Shown one piece after another: positions 22,434 through 35,613 of a DNA stretch of 64,000 nt; position 1 is the stretch's first letter; every line of letters starts with the position of its first letter. Source of the DNA: Trogon surrucura (taxonomy: Eukaryota > Chordata > Aves > Trogoniformes > Trogonidae). Location of the stretch: positions 13,438,689-13,502,688 of the forward strand of contig CM036658.1 in NCBI GenBank assembly GCA_020746105.1, given 5' to 3'. The notes beneath the pieces were generated by a model. It was not told the origin of the DNA and did not search any database. It saw nothing but the letters and a program-made list of their open reading frames with translations. The position numbers were made by a program, and so were the translations under genes.

Positions 22434-22639
22434 ACCATCTGTTGGAGGTTTGTCTTCCTGTTCTGTCATTTCACAGGGAAGATCTTCACTATCCTGTGCT
22501 GTCATACCTTGTCTGAAAAGTTCACAAACTCCTTTCTGCTGACAGCTGAAGTGAACTGTGAGCTTTCCCTTCATGACCAAGGTGTCAGTTTGGTTGCAAC
22601 TACTGCCTGCAAAGTGTAAAGAACTTGGTAAACACTGTC
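22434..22639 (-). other. Candidate internal coding exon of an unknown gene
   Basis: On the minus strand an acceptor (GCTGTTTTCAAG, ending at 22640) is followed by 68 open codons and a good donor, GGT|GTGAGT at 22434/22433; G|GTGTGAG one codon earlier is an alternative. The peptide has four cysteines (including HFSCQQKGVC), then an acidic stretch (AQDSEDLPCEMTEQEDK). I do not recognise it. If the alternative donor is used, the reading phase fits the candidate exon at 15215-15417. No partner exon upstream was found. Chance cannot be ruled out from sequence reading alone. Confidence 0.3.
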
Positions 22640-23564
22640 CTTGAAAACAGCACCTTACGTTTTGAGCGCTTATAAATGCTGTGTCTGTTTTGTCTTGCAG
22701 GTACGGTATACCATTTTATTCATTAATCCTACTGATTGGTGGGTGGGGATATCAAAAGCATGCTTTTACTTTGCAAAGGAGAGATGTTAGGTTAAAGTTA
22801 TTCCCTCCATAGAAGAGACTGTACAGTCGCCTTAAGTCCCGGTGATCCCCAATCTGTCAAGTGCATTTAAAGACTGTAGTTTCCCCAGCTCAGAGGATTT
22901 TTGTTCTATATTTAAATGTCTAACACTGTCAGGTTCTGATCTATGCGTAGGAATTTTAGTAGCATAAAAATACACATGTTATACAAAGGTGTAAATAAAT
23001 ACTAGCATAAAAGATGCATATTAAAAGCTTATAACAACAGTCAACATTTAAAATTAATAAACAGAACTTCCCCCTTTACAACAGATAATAACATAATAAA
23101 TAACTCCCTTTTTACAAATATTGATAATGTTTGCTAAAATATATTTTTACATCTTATATATTTTGTATACACCACACACAATTAATTTTCAAGGGCAAAT
23201 CAGAAAAAAAATTAGGAGCTGGCTTGACAACGGATGTTATAAAGCAGCCTATTTAGATCCAAAAGAGAGACATAGCTTAATACAGAGAAATACATGACTG
23301 AAATGCTTGTCATCCTCGATTCAAATGTGAAAAAAAAGAAGAGGCTGTGGAGCTGGAGAAAACTGCCATCCTCAACAAAAACAAATTTTTCACCTGTTAG
23401 CTAATTATTGCAACATGATTCATATCTAGGCCTTTCTATACAAGTCTAAAATGCTGTCTTTAGCCTCACTAAAATCTCTGCATTATTGGCAATATTTCTG
23501 CTCTTACAGCTTGTAACTGTGAACAGAAATACTGTTGGTAAAGACCAATCCTGATTTGGCTTGA
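22640..23564. other. AT-rich unique DNA
   Basis: No gene and no recognised repeat. Several ATAAATA-rich patches lie around 22980-23180. Confidence 0.5.
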
Positions 23565-23659
23565 CCCCTCCCCTCCCCTCCCTTCCCCTCCCCTCCTCTT
23601 CCCCTCCCCTTCCCCTTCCCCTCCCCCTTCCCCTTCCCTTCCCCTTCCTTCCTTCCTTT
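23565..23659. repeat. Pure pyrimidine tract (CCCCT)n/(CCTT)n
   Basis: About 95 bases containing only C and T on the plus strand. The minus strand therefore has many GGGG runs with short spacing, able in principle to form G-quadruplex or triplex DNA. Confidence 0.95.
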
Positions 23660-24140
23660 ACTTGATATTACAGTTCAAATCTTTTCTGATGATGGTCCAG
23701 CTCAGGTACTCATCTGTTTTGTTTTATATGAGACCCATTCTTATCCTAATCCTACAACACAGGAGTAAAATCCAACAGTTGCAAATTTCATACAACAGAC
23801 AGGACTTCCCCCCGCCCTGCCCCGCACTTTCTAAAGCTCACAAAGGGGAAAGAGATGAATTTTCAAACATCTGATGAAAAGCATTGAGTCATAATGGAAT
23901 ATACACTAAAGATGGTGAAGTAGGAATGTAATTAAAATATTGTCCCACAGCTGAAAAGGAGCCAGCTGAGCAACCTGCTGAGATTAAATTGCTGTTCACC
24001 CTACTGGCCTGGGGAAGCTAGACTTCCATACCCCTCTTCTAGTTGGGTCTTTTTACTAGCACATAAGAGTTCAGTTGTTCATTCCAGCACCGGGTGGTTG
24101 CTGTGATCTTGGTCACATGAGGAGGCTTTCAGCAGACTGT

Positions 24141-24249
24141 TCACATTCCTTTAAACGCTTGCATAATAGAAAGCAGTTGCTGAGCACACTGCTGAATGCC
24201 TTGCTCTTCTTCTTTTAGCCTTTCCTCATCAGAATCTCCTTTGGGGGAA
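24141..24249 (-). other. Candidate coding exon with coiled-coil-like peptide
   Basis: On the minus strand an acceptor (AAGTTTCATCTCCAG) is followed from 24249 by 35 open codons and TGA at 24141-24143. The peptide starts SPKGDSDEERLKEEEQG and continues with a glutamine-rich amphipathic helix (IQQCAQQLLSIMQAF). Its composition is typical of real protein. The gene is unknown to me, and no donor or partner exon is evident. Confidence 0.28.
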
Positions 24250-24891
24250 CTGGAGATGAAACTTTAGATAAAACATCCAGATACAGAAATTAGCACAGAA
24301 AATGTGTTATATTATGACTTGCTACTCAGCCATCCTCCATCTCGGCTTCGAGTGGTAGAGAACTGCTGCTCTAGTAAACTGATCTTTTCAACTAGCTTCA
24401 AAACTACCAGCCCCCACCAATAAACGCAAAGCAAAAACACCATGCCACAAAATACACAGAAGCAGAACTCCACTAACTTAATCCTCATGGTCAAGTGGCA
24501 AAGTTGTAATTTTGGGCATGACTTCTTCAAAGAAACACGAGAAAATGGATAATTCAATTCTGAATTTGCAGGGAACTGTATTTTCTTATGTGGTGCCTCT
24601 GCAGGACAGAAAACTTTTACCTCAGGGTGACTGCCGTGACTCACAGTGGATTTACTGGGAGTTGAGAAGAGTGCAGTCTTTTTCTTTCCCTACTTGTGCT
24701 GCCCAGTGTTGCGGGTCACATGCTATAAAGGGGCAATAACTCCACAGTCAGTTCCCCTTATGCCCCAGGCCCTACAGGGACATCCTGCCTTGCCAAGAAA
24801 GAGCCCTTCCCAATCTTGATTTTTGTGGAGGAGGCAACACCTAGGAGATAGCTGCCCTCCTAGGGGCTCATTATTTTAGGGCTGTCAGGTT

Positions 24892-24961
24892 AAAAAAAAA
24901 AAAAAAAAGAAAAAAAAGAAAAAGAAAAAAGGGGAAAAAAAAGGAAAAAAAGGTGAAAAAA
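24892..24961 (+). repeat. A-rich (purine-only) tract
   Basis: A run of A with scattered G, about 70 bases long, on the plus strand. It could be the tail of an old retroposed sequence (the 150 bases before it are GC-richer), but no source gene or SINE was recognised. Confidence 0.7.
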
Positions 24962-27900
24962 CCCCAAATTGTTCATGTCCTGTAACCCCAGGTTAGCTAT
25001 TAAGCAGGATGTCTCCTGCCTTCAGAAAGCACAGGCAGAAGTCAGATCATACGACTCAAACCCTGCCGGGTACTCCCTTCTCCTCTGCTGTCCCTGAGGG
25101 GAGGAACATCACATTCCTGGGTTCTTAGACTGAGGAAGAGGGGCTGAGGAAAATTCAAGAGAGTAGGCACATGGTTACTTGTCCCATATATTATTTTTAA
25201 AATCCAGGACAGAGCAGTTAACCTAAAGACTCTCTTTGAGTGTGCTGGAATATGACTTTGTAATCTGTGACTCACCCTGCCATCTAAGGTGCCAGACCAG
25301 CGTATTTTGCCCTTTTTTTCAGCCTAACCACAGGTCCAGTAAGCCACGCACTCAGAAGGGTGCTCAGAAGAGACTCAGAAGGAACCTAACTTCATGGAGC
25401 AACGTGACCTCATGGTTATGGGAACAGCACTAAGATTAGGTTTCTGTGTGTAAACCCACATAGCCAAGGAGAAGATGCTCCTTCAGGAAGAACTTGATTC
25501 CCAGGAAGCTTTTTGCTCTCATTCCAAAACAAGAAGGCTGAAATGGGCTTTGCAATCCCCTCAGGGTGGGTGGAGTGGCATCTGAGCATGTACCTGAGGA
25601 TAGCAGGTATGGTGGAAGTTGGGACCACCCCCCTGCTCCAGCCCCAGATCTGCTTTTGTCTAAGGAAAGACCTGAAGATGTGTCTTCATCTGCTTCTCTG
25701 GTGAGAAGGAAAAACATGCAAGGCTTGTAGCACCTTCCCTGATTATAACTGTGGAAGGCTCTATCTGCCCTCCCTGTAAGAAAATAAAAAAGTTTTGGTA
25801 ATGATAAGAAAGCCTACCTCTTCATGGACCGATTAGGATGGTTTACATCTATGTGCCCAGTAATGCAGTACAAAAAAAAAGGGTTTTGTTACTTTCCTAC
25901 AAAATAAATGCATTTTTTGGTTCCGTTCTTAATGTGGGAGTTTCATAATAACCAGCTAGAGCTCAAACAGAGCTGTGGTGAGAAAAATATGTTTAGTCTT
26001 CATAAAACTGTTCCATCTTCCATGTCCACAGAACATAACTAAGAAATGGAAGGGAAAATGTTACCCAGAACTGGGAGTCAGTGAATTGTTCTAACAGTTC
26101 CCTGGAGTATTAAATAATGGCGGGTTCGTATCATCCTGGTATACAATATTCAAGAAAAAAGGAAAATATTTTGTGGCAAGAATTGCACGCAAAACACATG
26201 TAAAAAGGATACCAATGAAAACTTCAGTTATACCCACAACTATACAATCTCACTTGCAAAAAGTTTACTCTTAGTTTACAGATCCCTCTCATTTTCTTGA
26301 TATTCTGCCCTGCGTTGGCTTTGAGCCAGTCTCCATTTTGGCCCTTTTTTGCTTTACAAGGATCTTGTGCAGTTTGTGACTTAAAAATAAAAGACTGGGA
26401 AAAAAAGAATATACATCCCTAGTAACAATTAGTTTAATATGATTTAACAGATGATAATGCAGTCTCTCAGATAGGTCATTTTTAAAATAAAATTTCTCAG
26501 AAACACATTCCCATTCAACTTGACTTCTTTTTATGCTTTCCTTTCTCTACGTTGTATTTCACTCACTTTTCTGTTTAATACAAAACAAGAAACACTTTGC
26601 GAAGTGTGGGCATTTACCATTTCAGTATCTGTACTTATATATCCCACGCCACATTCACTTTTGCACGTATGATGAGTGGTTGTCAGTGAACCTTTATACC
26701 TGAACAGTTAAACTTGTGAGTCAAATCTAAAACCTCTTCTGTAGCTGCACTGAACATCTTTCAATATCATGAAGAAGAGATATCAGCACACCTGAGATCA
26801 TTTCTGGGGGGGTCCCAGCAGAGATCCCGTGCAAGTCTGAAGCTGCACCACTAAGGATTACTTTTGTAAATTGGGTCTGTGAATCGGGCTCCAATATTGA
26901 TGCATAACAATGTTGTTTTTGCTCTTAATACAAAAATTGGAAATGAGAATTAATAAAACACAAATTAGCAAGGTGGGCTATAGGAAAAGTAGTTTTGGAC
27001 AATGCAGCAACGTATGGCTCGAAAACACTCAAGGATATACAGTCTTGGAAATGAGACCAGTGTACTCTGCTGAGGTTTGGTTAATGAACCATACAGACAG
27101 AATCTGTGAATGATAAAATTGTATGATTATTGTTATTGATATTGTATTAACTTTAAATATTATTTTTTTGAACATTGAAGCCTACGCACAGAGGCTCTTC
27201 ACAATCTCTTCCACAGTCCATCTTTGCCCTAAAAGCAACTTAACTTCCTATTCTAAAATAGATGTTGTTAGGGAGATATGAATAGATGATCATAACAATT
27301 TGTTTGCAGTTCTTAAAATGAACTTATTTTTTCTAACCACTGGGAGGCAATTTGGAATGTTAAATGTGTATTGAGAAATTAACCATCAAGCAGGAAAATA
27401 ACACCTTGTTGCAAAATGTACCTAACCTGTTATATTTGCCATCTAAGACATACCTCCAAGGTGAAAAGGCCAGGAGTAGTCATAAGAACCAACTAAAAGT
27501 ATGTAGTCAAAGAACGTAAGTAAAACTAGATTATATTGGATATCCTCTTCTACTAGTAAAGGGAGCTTTGAGTTTCTCCGAGAAGCCAGATCCCATACCA
27601 CTTATTCTTACTAGTCTTATAAAGTTAATAAAGCTAAGAGGAGATGAACTGAGTTTGACTGCGGTTTATGTACATGTACAGTTAAATCCATGGATATTTA
27701 TGATGACCCTGCAGCTGGTGAAAGATAATTTTTACTTTGTTCTACTTACAAACTCCATATGCATTTTAACTTGACATCTATTAACAGAGTCATTCAGGCA
27801 AAGATAGGAGGGCTCATTCTTTACTTAGTTGTTAGTCTGGCTAAAGGAGGAATGGAAAAGAAGCATGTAAGAGCACTGGAAAAGAAGATAAGCAGCTAAT

Positions 27901-28669
27901 TTACACAGGTGAAGCTGGGAGCAGGAGCTCAAAAGAAAGAAGAAAAAATGACTGGCTTTTAAGTTTTCATGTGCAGTGGAAGATGTTCTGTATAAAAGCT
28001 GTGGTCAATCCCAATGTTGATGTCTGATTCCAGCTATTGTCACAAAGAGAGTAAGTGCTGGGAAATACAATATTCTGGAGATATTTCAGTGGGGTGGTGA
28101 AATAGATTGAATGTATCTGCAAAATAGTGTTAGAACCAAGACAATTAGGAGTGGAATAATGTAGAGTAAGTGAATTTTAAACTTCTTCCATGAATAGCAG
28201 AAATCTCTCAGTGGACAGTCAGAACATATATTCTCAAGAGATATAACAACCCATTGGAATGATACTTATTAGATGTCACTACATCTTTGTCAGGAAATCT
28301 CTTCATCCCTAGCTCAAGAACAGTCTGCATAAGGAATATGTACTTTAATTTATCAACTGATTTTGCAACCGTTATTTCTTCATTATTCATTCTCAATGCA
28401 CAAAATGATTTTATGTCTAATACTTAACTGTAATTCGGTGAAGACACGTCCAAAACGGACTGGAACAGTTAATTCAGTTAGGCTGCAGTTCAGTCAATAC
28501 TTTAAACTGATGTAAGACAGTCCTTCTACCCAAAGAAACACTCTCAGTTACCCAATGCTTGTACCCACTCCCTTGTTGCAGTGCAGTTGTTGGCGTGGCT
28601 GGAAGGTTAACTAGATCAGGGAACTTGTGAAGATCAAAAGTAAGTATTTTGCTTATTTATTTCGTTTAG

Positions 28670-28893
28670 ATAGAGGCAAGAAATTTTTTACAGTAAGAGT
28701 GGTGAAACACTGGGACAGATAGGCCAGGGAAGTGATAGAAGCCCCAGGGAGGTGGCAGAAGGCCCATCCCTGGAAACATTCAAGATCAGGTTGGATGACT
28801 TGATTTAATTAAAGATGTCCCTGCTTACTGCAGGGGGGTTGGACTAGATGACCTTCAAAGGTCCCTTTCAGTCCAACACTGATTCTATGATTC
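28670..28893 (+). mobile_element. CR1 3'-end fragment, old
   Basis: A 220-bp piece with the ORF2 tail (antisense-free, in VVKHWDR-like context), the TTGGACTAGATGACCTTCAA block and ATTCTATGATTCGATGA at the end. A local duplication near 28740 (GCCCCAGGGAGGTGGCAGAA) interrupts the tail. Confidence 0.88.
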
Positions 28894-30573
28894 GATGATT
28901 TTTTCCTGCCAATTAGTTCCACGATTCCCTTCCCTGCATGGCTACACAAATACGTGTGCAGGAGGCACGGACAGGACTTCTCCTTTTGACATTGTGAGAC
29001 AACTGTGGCAGTTCAGCTTTAACAGTTTGCTCCCATCACTCTACCAAAGGTTTCCCAGTGTACATGTACTGAGAATAGAGTTTACAAAACGGGGAAAAGA
29101 ATGCATTTGTACTGCTTCACTATGATGACCAGATGTCTATTTAAACTCACCATCATAATCAAAGTCAGTCCTCCAGACTTTCCACTGAAGCCTGTATTCT
29201 TCCCTCTATAGAGGGGTTAACCTATAGTGAAGAGGTGGAATAAGCATGTGAGGAGTAGGATTTTTTTAAACTTCTATATCCTTTTATCAGTGCCTTAGGT
29301 GCAGAAAAATAGGAATGAGAATAAAAAGACCTAGTGGAGAAGAGCTATTACATAATAGCTGTTCTGAGTTGTTTTTGAACATAAATGGGCCATTGCAGAT
29401 AGCAGCAAAACTAAAATCCTGTTCCATTTACCGAATAAAAAGGCATCTTAAAACAGAAAAGTAGAAGAAAAGAAGAATAGTGCAAGGATTTCTTACACCA
29501 GGTTTGGAGCCACAAATAGCTGTGAAAGGTACACTTCCAGTAAGGTTTGTTCAAGAAAGATTCAGCATGACTGACACTGGTGAAGACAGAAGCTATTAAG
29601 ATCACAAATCTTGTCAGGCATTTTTTTAGTCAAAAGTGAAATTTGAAAGGATTCTATGTGGTTAGACCTAAGCAAAATCTCTGTGTTCTTCAAGCGTATA
29701 TTGCACGGTGAAACGAGTAAAGAATTGGGAACTCATACCTCCAGGATGAGAAAAGCTTACTATATGCTGCTGATATTTCTGGTTTAAGAAAATCACCCCT
29801 TACCATAGTGCCTCTGAAATTCTTTGTGATAACATGAAAACCATTAGAATGAACATTGACACAAATAAAATGCAAAAGGTGGAAGAGACAAAAAATGAAA
29901 CACCAACAGGGACAATGAAATGCTGTGCACCTCAGTCTTGTTTAAAATGCCAGGTACATACAGGCAATTAGGTACCACCTTAATTTTTTTACTTAGCAAC
30001 ACAGGCGCTCAATAGGAAAACCACCTAGAATATTAAGGTTTGCAAGATTTTTGAGATAGAGGCTAGTTTTGCAGACCAGGTCATTAATTCAGTCTCAATA
30101 GCAAGCAGCAGCTCACATCTAAGCTCAAAAAAAAAGAGATAAATATACAACAGTAGTCTTGCTTTTCAAAGTTAACTTGGCAAAGCTTTCTCCTTCCCCT
30201 GCTACCACCCCCTGATTTAAGTTAGCTCAATGCTGAATGAAAAGGTTTGCTGCAGGAGGCCAAAGTTATTGAGCATAAATATTATAACATAAAGGGCAGA
30301 TTTTCCAATAAGCAAGTTATACATAATTACTTAGAGCACTATGTTGGAAAAACAGTGTAAAGCGTTGTCTGAACATTCATAGGTTAACACAGGGAGAAGA
30401 CAGATGAGAAAACTGCTGTGATTCACTGAAAACTTGAACAGTGAAACACAGAGAATGTAATGTAACTGAGACTTAAGTTCAGATGCATGATGACTTTCTA
30501 TCATTGCTTTAGGAATATACATTTTTCAGAAAACAAAAATGGTAAGAGTGATTTTTGAATTTATCTGTCAGAT
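28894..30573. other. Unique DNA, no gene identified
   Basis: AT-rich; no repeat or convincing frame recognised. Confidence 0.5.
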
Positions 30574-30941
30574 TGTAAGAGACTGTATTAAAAACATTTG
30601 TCTCAACCTTGCTCAAAATTCCCTGCAAAGAACTTGCTGGAATTCTCTGTGAAGAAATGACAAGGCTGCTGTTGCAAGCTTGGACCTCTGATAATTCCTG
30701 AACAACAACTTCTGGGCCCGGCTCAACTGATGATACGGCAGTTGTCTTGGAAGACCTCTGGTGTAACTGCTGATAAGGCAGCTGCCCTGCAAGTCCAAAT
30801 GTCTATCAAAAACGGGCCCTCTGGACACCTCTGCATGCTCCACTAACAGAGGAGGTGCTAGGAGGGGTGAAGATCGCTCTTGACGACCCTCATATGCGTG
30901 CGCTAAACAGGAGGAGGATAAGCAAAACGGCTCTTGGAACA

Positions 30942-30950
30942 CTATAAAAT
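30942..30950 (+). promoter_or_regulatory. TATA box of the solo LTR
   Basis: CTATAAAAT placed about 370 bp into the LTR and about 185 bp before its AATAAA, as expected for a U3/R boundary. Confidence 0.65.
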
Positions 30951-31127
30951 GCCACCGTGAACAGCTGTTCTTTGGAGATCTCCCCCACTGAATCGAAACA
31001 GGCGGACCTGTGAGATGTCGCTGGATCTGTGGTGGTAGCTATACTTCTTGCTATTCTAAACCTCTTACTGCTTCGCTTTTCCTTTTCCTTGTCTTTCTTT
31101 CCTATCACTCTCTAGTGGTTTTTAGTC

Positions 31128-31133
31128 AATAAA
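31128..31133 (+). terminator. Polyadenylation signal of the solo LTR
   Basis: AATAAA followed by a T/G-rich stretch (GGGTTTTGCTTTTGTG), the usual layout of a retroviral R region. Confidence 0.65.
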
Positions 31134-31242
31134 GGGTTTTGCTTTTGTGACATCTGACACCGTTTGTGTCTTAATTTCACCTTTGTGATCAAAACGAATC
31201 ACCTTGACCCTAACCTCTATCAGGCGTAAACAGGTCAAGACA

Positions 31243-34200
31243 CAGATAAGGAAATTCGTAAACATTTTTGTTCTTAAGATGCAGTAAGGATTTGTGGGAT
31301 TTCTTCTAGTGCCACCTAGTCTTCAGAAAAGTTGGTTCTACCTAAGGCCCATAGCATAGCAGCACTTAAAATCCAGTTCCAAAATTTCAGTGGTAAAAAA
31401 GAAGCAATTTTTAGAAGGCTACAAAATCAGTAACTTATTTAAATAAAATATAAATGTAGATTTTTTTAACATAAGGGGGGGAAATACAAAATATAGAGTC
31501 AACTCTCCTGCCTCCAAGCCCCTACCATAGAACAAAAAAACTGAAGGAAAGAAGTTATATGTTCCAGAAAAAAACACAAACAATTAGTCTTTCAGAAGAA
31601 CAGCAGGTTGCCTTGGATTGGTAGCCAAGGGACATAACAGCTGGCTAAGTTATGTAGCAACATATTACAATGTCTGTGTAGAAATAACCCTCCCATTGTG
31701 GGAACGTGTTACTACATTTTCCATCTTGTCCTTTGCAGCGGTAAATTCATACTCACAGCAGTGGATAATTTCACTCCATTCAGCAAAGAGTGCAGCACAG
31801 AACAAGTACTCAGGTCCTACGGACAAATCAAAGAAAATAAGCTCTGATGCAGTAGAGCAGAGAAAAGGTCTGGAAGGAGATTGCTAATGCAAAATTTTCT
31901 GTGAAATTGTGGTTAGGAATGTACAGGAGAAACCTTTAATCTATCCAACTTCCAGCTGATTTGTTCCTACGGCTTCCTGGGAGCTGACTATTCCCTCTTG
32001 AAGATGATGACAGATTCTTGTAGGCCACCTCAAGACTCTGGATCAAGAAGTTTGTTGTAAATTTGTCGTCACATTCTCATTAGTTTTTGAAATAAGATCT
32101 AGTACAGCGTCCATGCATGATTTATTGCGGGGTTGTGGGTTTTTTTTTCTTTTAAAGCTAGGAAAAATGGGAAGAGGGGCAGTTCATGTCATCCTAACTC
32201 TGTCCTGGGTTTATTAATTCTCTGCCCATCATATTCCTTTTTCTATCCCACCAGGGTAGTTTCCGTGTGTAAGCATTGAGCAGAGAAACTACATGCACCT
32301 GGCTGTTGCCCAAGAAACTTCCTTCATGTAGTTCTTATCTAATGACAGCATTTTCAATTTCTGAGGTAATGCAAAAAACACACTTGGGGTGCATAAATAT
32401 ACTGAACCACACCAGGAAGGTCATTCCATCATACAGAGAGCATGGGAAGTGCAGAGAAAGAAAGGTGTGGCCATGCTAGTCACAGCAGTTACATTTTATG
32501 CTGGTATCTCCAGGAGTCTCATTCTCTCAAAAGCCTTGTGCAGCCAGTGGCTAGGAGCAGGACCTCTGGGCTTAAGTCTTAAACAACATCAGAGGTTCTT
32601 GTTCATCTCCATACGGCAATGACTCAGAGAGGAAATACTGTCCATGAAAATGAAGCCACTATTTGTGGTATCAGCTCTGCCGGGAAATCTACCTCCTGCT
32701 GCTTCCTCAGTAAACTGTAAACTTTTTCTTGTTGAAAAGTGATAGCGGGCTGAAACAGTTACAGATTTTCTTCCTAAAACTGCCAAGAAATAAAACAGAG
32801 GCTACTTCTTGTGCTGATGTTTTGTGAGTTATAATGCAAATGTCTTCAGTTTTCTGTAACAAAACTCATACTGTCATTTCAAGTGGAAATCTGTTTTCAG
32901 AAATCTGGTGTTGGAGAGCTGTGTGGATGCACATACAGAATGGAGTAACACAAAATGGGATAAGACACCTGAAACACATTCAGCTTACAGCCTGTTCTAA
33001 TCTTTTTAGAATGTGGTAATCATCTCTGACTTCTTTTCTTTCTAAGAAAGAGGTAATTATAGAAGCTGCACAACAGGAAACAATCAGTTTTCATAGTACT
33101 GAGGATACACCTGAAGCAAGATTCGACCACTGTAGCCTGAGCCAGCCGTAAAAGTTTCTGACAAGAAGGATATTAGAGACTGCTATTTCTATAGTTATTA
33201 AAAAAAAAAAAAAGCAAACAAGGGACGACATGATGCTAAACTATACTTTATCAGACTGCGTAACACATCACCATCCGATGAATTTATGAATTCTTAACAA
33301 ATTTAGAAGAGCGTGTTCAGTTGCACAATTGGTATATTGTGATATGTAGAAGGGAATCTGCCAAAATAGGAACTCTGTGTATTTCCAGATATCTTTCCAA
33401 AGTTCTTTTGGTCCATGGTTCAAAGCATACCAGAGTTTCCTGACTCCACATCAGTCAAGACTGAAAAGATTAACTTCTAAAACATGGCTCCCAGTAGAGT
33501 TGGGATCCAAATGTCAAATCAAAAAACTTCCACAAAGTAAAATATAAAAGTAAATTCCACCAGGAAAAAAAAAATTATATCAGAAATACTCTGTAGACAC
33601 TGTGCCTTTGGGAATAAGGAAGATGCTTAAATGGTAGGCAACAGTCTTTGTAGAGAATGAAGCACATTTTTTCACGTGTTGCTGCCAGTACTACTTAGCA
33701 AAAGTTGTGACATGGTAGAGCACTCTGGTATCCCAGCTCAGTTCCCCAGTCATTTCATGAGGAGCAATTACACTACCTTCCCTCAAGATATACAGCTCCT
33801 TGAGATCAATCAGACCAACTCCTGTCTTCCTCAGGACTTCCAAGAGCTTCTTTCAGTACTTCTTCAACCTTGGTGACAGCAGCTGTGGCTAGAACTGGAG
33901 AGATTCTGCTCAAAATGCCTGGGAGTTTTCCTATGCTAGGCTTATCTCTCTGTAAAAACACTTCTGAGGAAAGTTTCCACTTAGTCTCATGCACTAAAAT
34001 TCTTCTTTCTTCAAGGCTGGTTTCTAATACCCATGCATTCTACCAGAAGACTCTTTCTGAAGATCTCATCTCTTCAAGATCCTCTTGACTAAGTAACACA
34101 CAGATGTAGCATCAGGGTTATAGCCTATCTTATTTAGTGAACCAACCTTTCTTGAATAACCTCTTCACCTAAGAGCCATATCTTGGAATAAAAGTTCACG

Positions 34201-35507
34201 GGCTCCATATCCTCATTACTCAGAAATGAGATGGATTTCTAAACTTGCAAGTTTATGCTTGTGTTATTTCTGTGTGATCAGTCCTTCCTTATTATGTTTC
34301 AGTGTATAAACTTTTTTTTTTTTTTTAACTCACAGATGAAGTACATCTGAAAAGAATCCCTATTAAAAATACAGCAGTGGGCAGAGTCTTTCGCTGGGAC
34401 TACCACAGCTGGGGCAGCATGGGATCTCCATATGTATCATTCTGTTTTTCTTCAGATTTGTAGGAGGTTATGGAGTATGTGCGTGCACATATGCATGAGT
34501 CTTCTCCTCATAGTGTTATACAGTAATATAGACAATACACCAGTATTATTCTGCCAGAATGGCAACAGGACACTGTGAAAATGTAGCAGCTCCTCCAAAT
34601 TTTCACTCAATTTTAGAAACCAGCAACCTTTGACATTCCAAATCTATACTAATTTTTGACAAATTTTAAGCAGACAGTATAAGCATTATAGTTTCTTCCA
34701 GCTTTTGAAACTCCAGGTCTGGCAAGACAAAGTCTCTGGTAGTGGAGTCCACTGTCTCCTTACAGACTGAAGTCGAATCCCTGTGTTGAACTGCCTGTGT
34801 AGAAAGTTGTTAGTTAACACAGCTTAAGCTACCATAACCACAGAAGAAGAGAAATAATTTAATTACCATTAGCTTCCACGTATCTCTGCTATGGTATGTC
34901 AAAATCAGTCTGAATTTTCTCATCAAGACCCACTGTTTTGGTAACTTGTTTTTCCCTTTGGGATGGTAAGTGGAGGCAGGTTTGGCTGCAGCACTGCCCT
35001 GTGCTGGACATTATTCCACAGTAGGGAAACATCTCAGAATTTGTACCTTATTCAAGTCAATTACTTTTGCAGTTTTTCACCCTGTCTCACGGGGTAGCCA
35101 CTCTGTTCCCAGAAGAGATTTATTCTGCCATGGATTTTTCCTTGTTTAATCCCTTTGACAGTTTGCTTTATTAAATTCCAGTCTCTCAAGTAAAACAGGC
35201 TCTTACTACAAGTTCTGGAGGCAGGCCTGCAACTCTTCTCGAGTCCAAACTTGAATCATCTGCAGTCTTCCCTGAAGGGAGTAACTCTACATTGAAATTA
35301 CTAATAGCAATAAAATAATGCATCCATTCTGCAAATAACTCATAAAGAATCGTTCAGTAATTTCACCCATTCAGTTTGAATTAATTCCTTTACTGAGCAA
35401 CATCTTTACTTAGTAATTGAATCACTAATTAAATATTTTGCTAAGTAAATGAAGTACTGGGTAATTTATCTGTTCACAAATGTTGTTACTAGGTAATCTG
35501 GGAAATC
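31243..35507. other. Unique DNA, no gene identified
   Basis: AT-rich with short A runs (33200-33214) and T runs (34312-34326). No gene or recognised repeat. The frame 31618-31887 (+, 89 codons) has no known relative. Confidence 0.5.
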
Positions 35508-35613
35508 TTGGCGTCCCTGCTCACAACAGGGAGGTTGGATTAAAATGACCTCTGAGGTCCCTTCCAGCCCAGGCCGTTCTATGATTCTATGATTCTATGA
35601 TGATTCTATGATC
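35508..35613 (+). mobile_element. CR1 extreme 3'-end fragment
   Basis: About 105 bp: GGCGTCCCTGCTCACAACAG, then GGTCCCTTCCAGCCCAGG and ATTCTATGATTCTATGATG repeats. A typical severe 5' truncation. Confidence 0.88.

Larger units (their letters stand above)
23660..28669. other. Unique DNA with an A-rich tract; no complete gene
   Basis: Apart from the exon candidate at 24141-24249 and the A-rich tract at 24892-24961, I see no gene or known repeat. Open frames such as 24312-24644 (-) and 25436-25717 (-) overlap others and resemble no family. Confidence 0.5.
30574..31242 (+). mobile_element. Solo ERV LTR, 669 bp, with perfect 5-bp target duplication
   Basis: Starts TGTAAGAGACTG and ends CAGGTCAAGACA (TG...CA). 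CAGAT flanks it on both sides (30569-30573 and 31243-31247). A TATA box (CTATAAAAT, 30942-30950) and a polyadenylation signal (AATAAA, 31128-31133) stand in the expected order and about 185 bp apart. No internal viral genes follow. The frames 30613-30942 and 30890-31108 on the minus strand are shadows. The 5-bp duplication does not fix the ERV class. Confidence 0.88.

Noticed and set aside
24312..24644. Minus-strand frame with a membrane-like hydrophobic stretch and a short charged tail
   Set aside because: T-rich DNA often gives hydrophobic frames; no start context, splice sites or relative could be shown.
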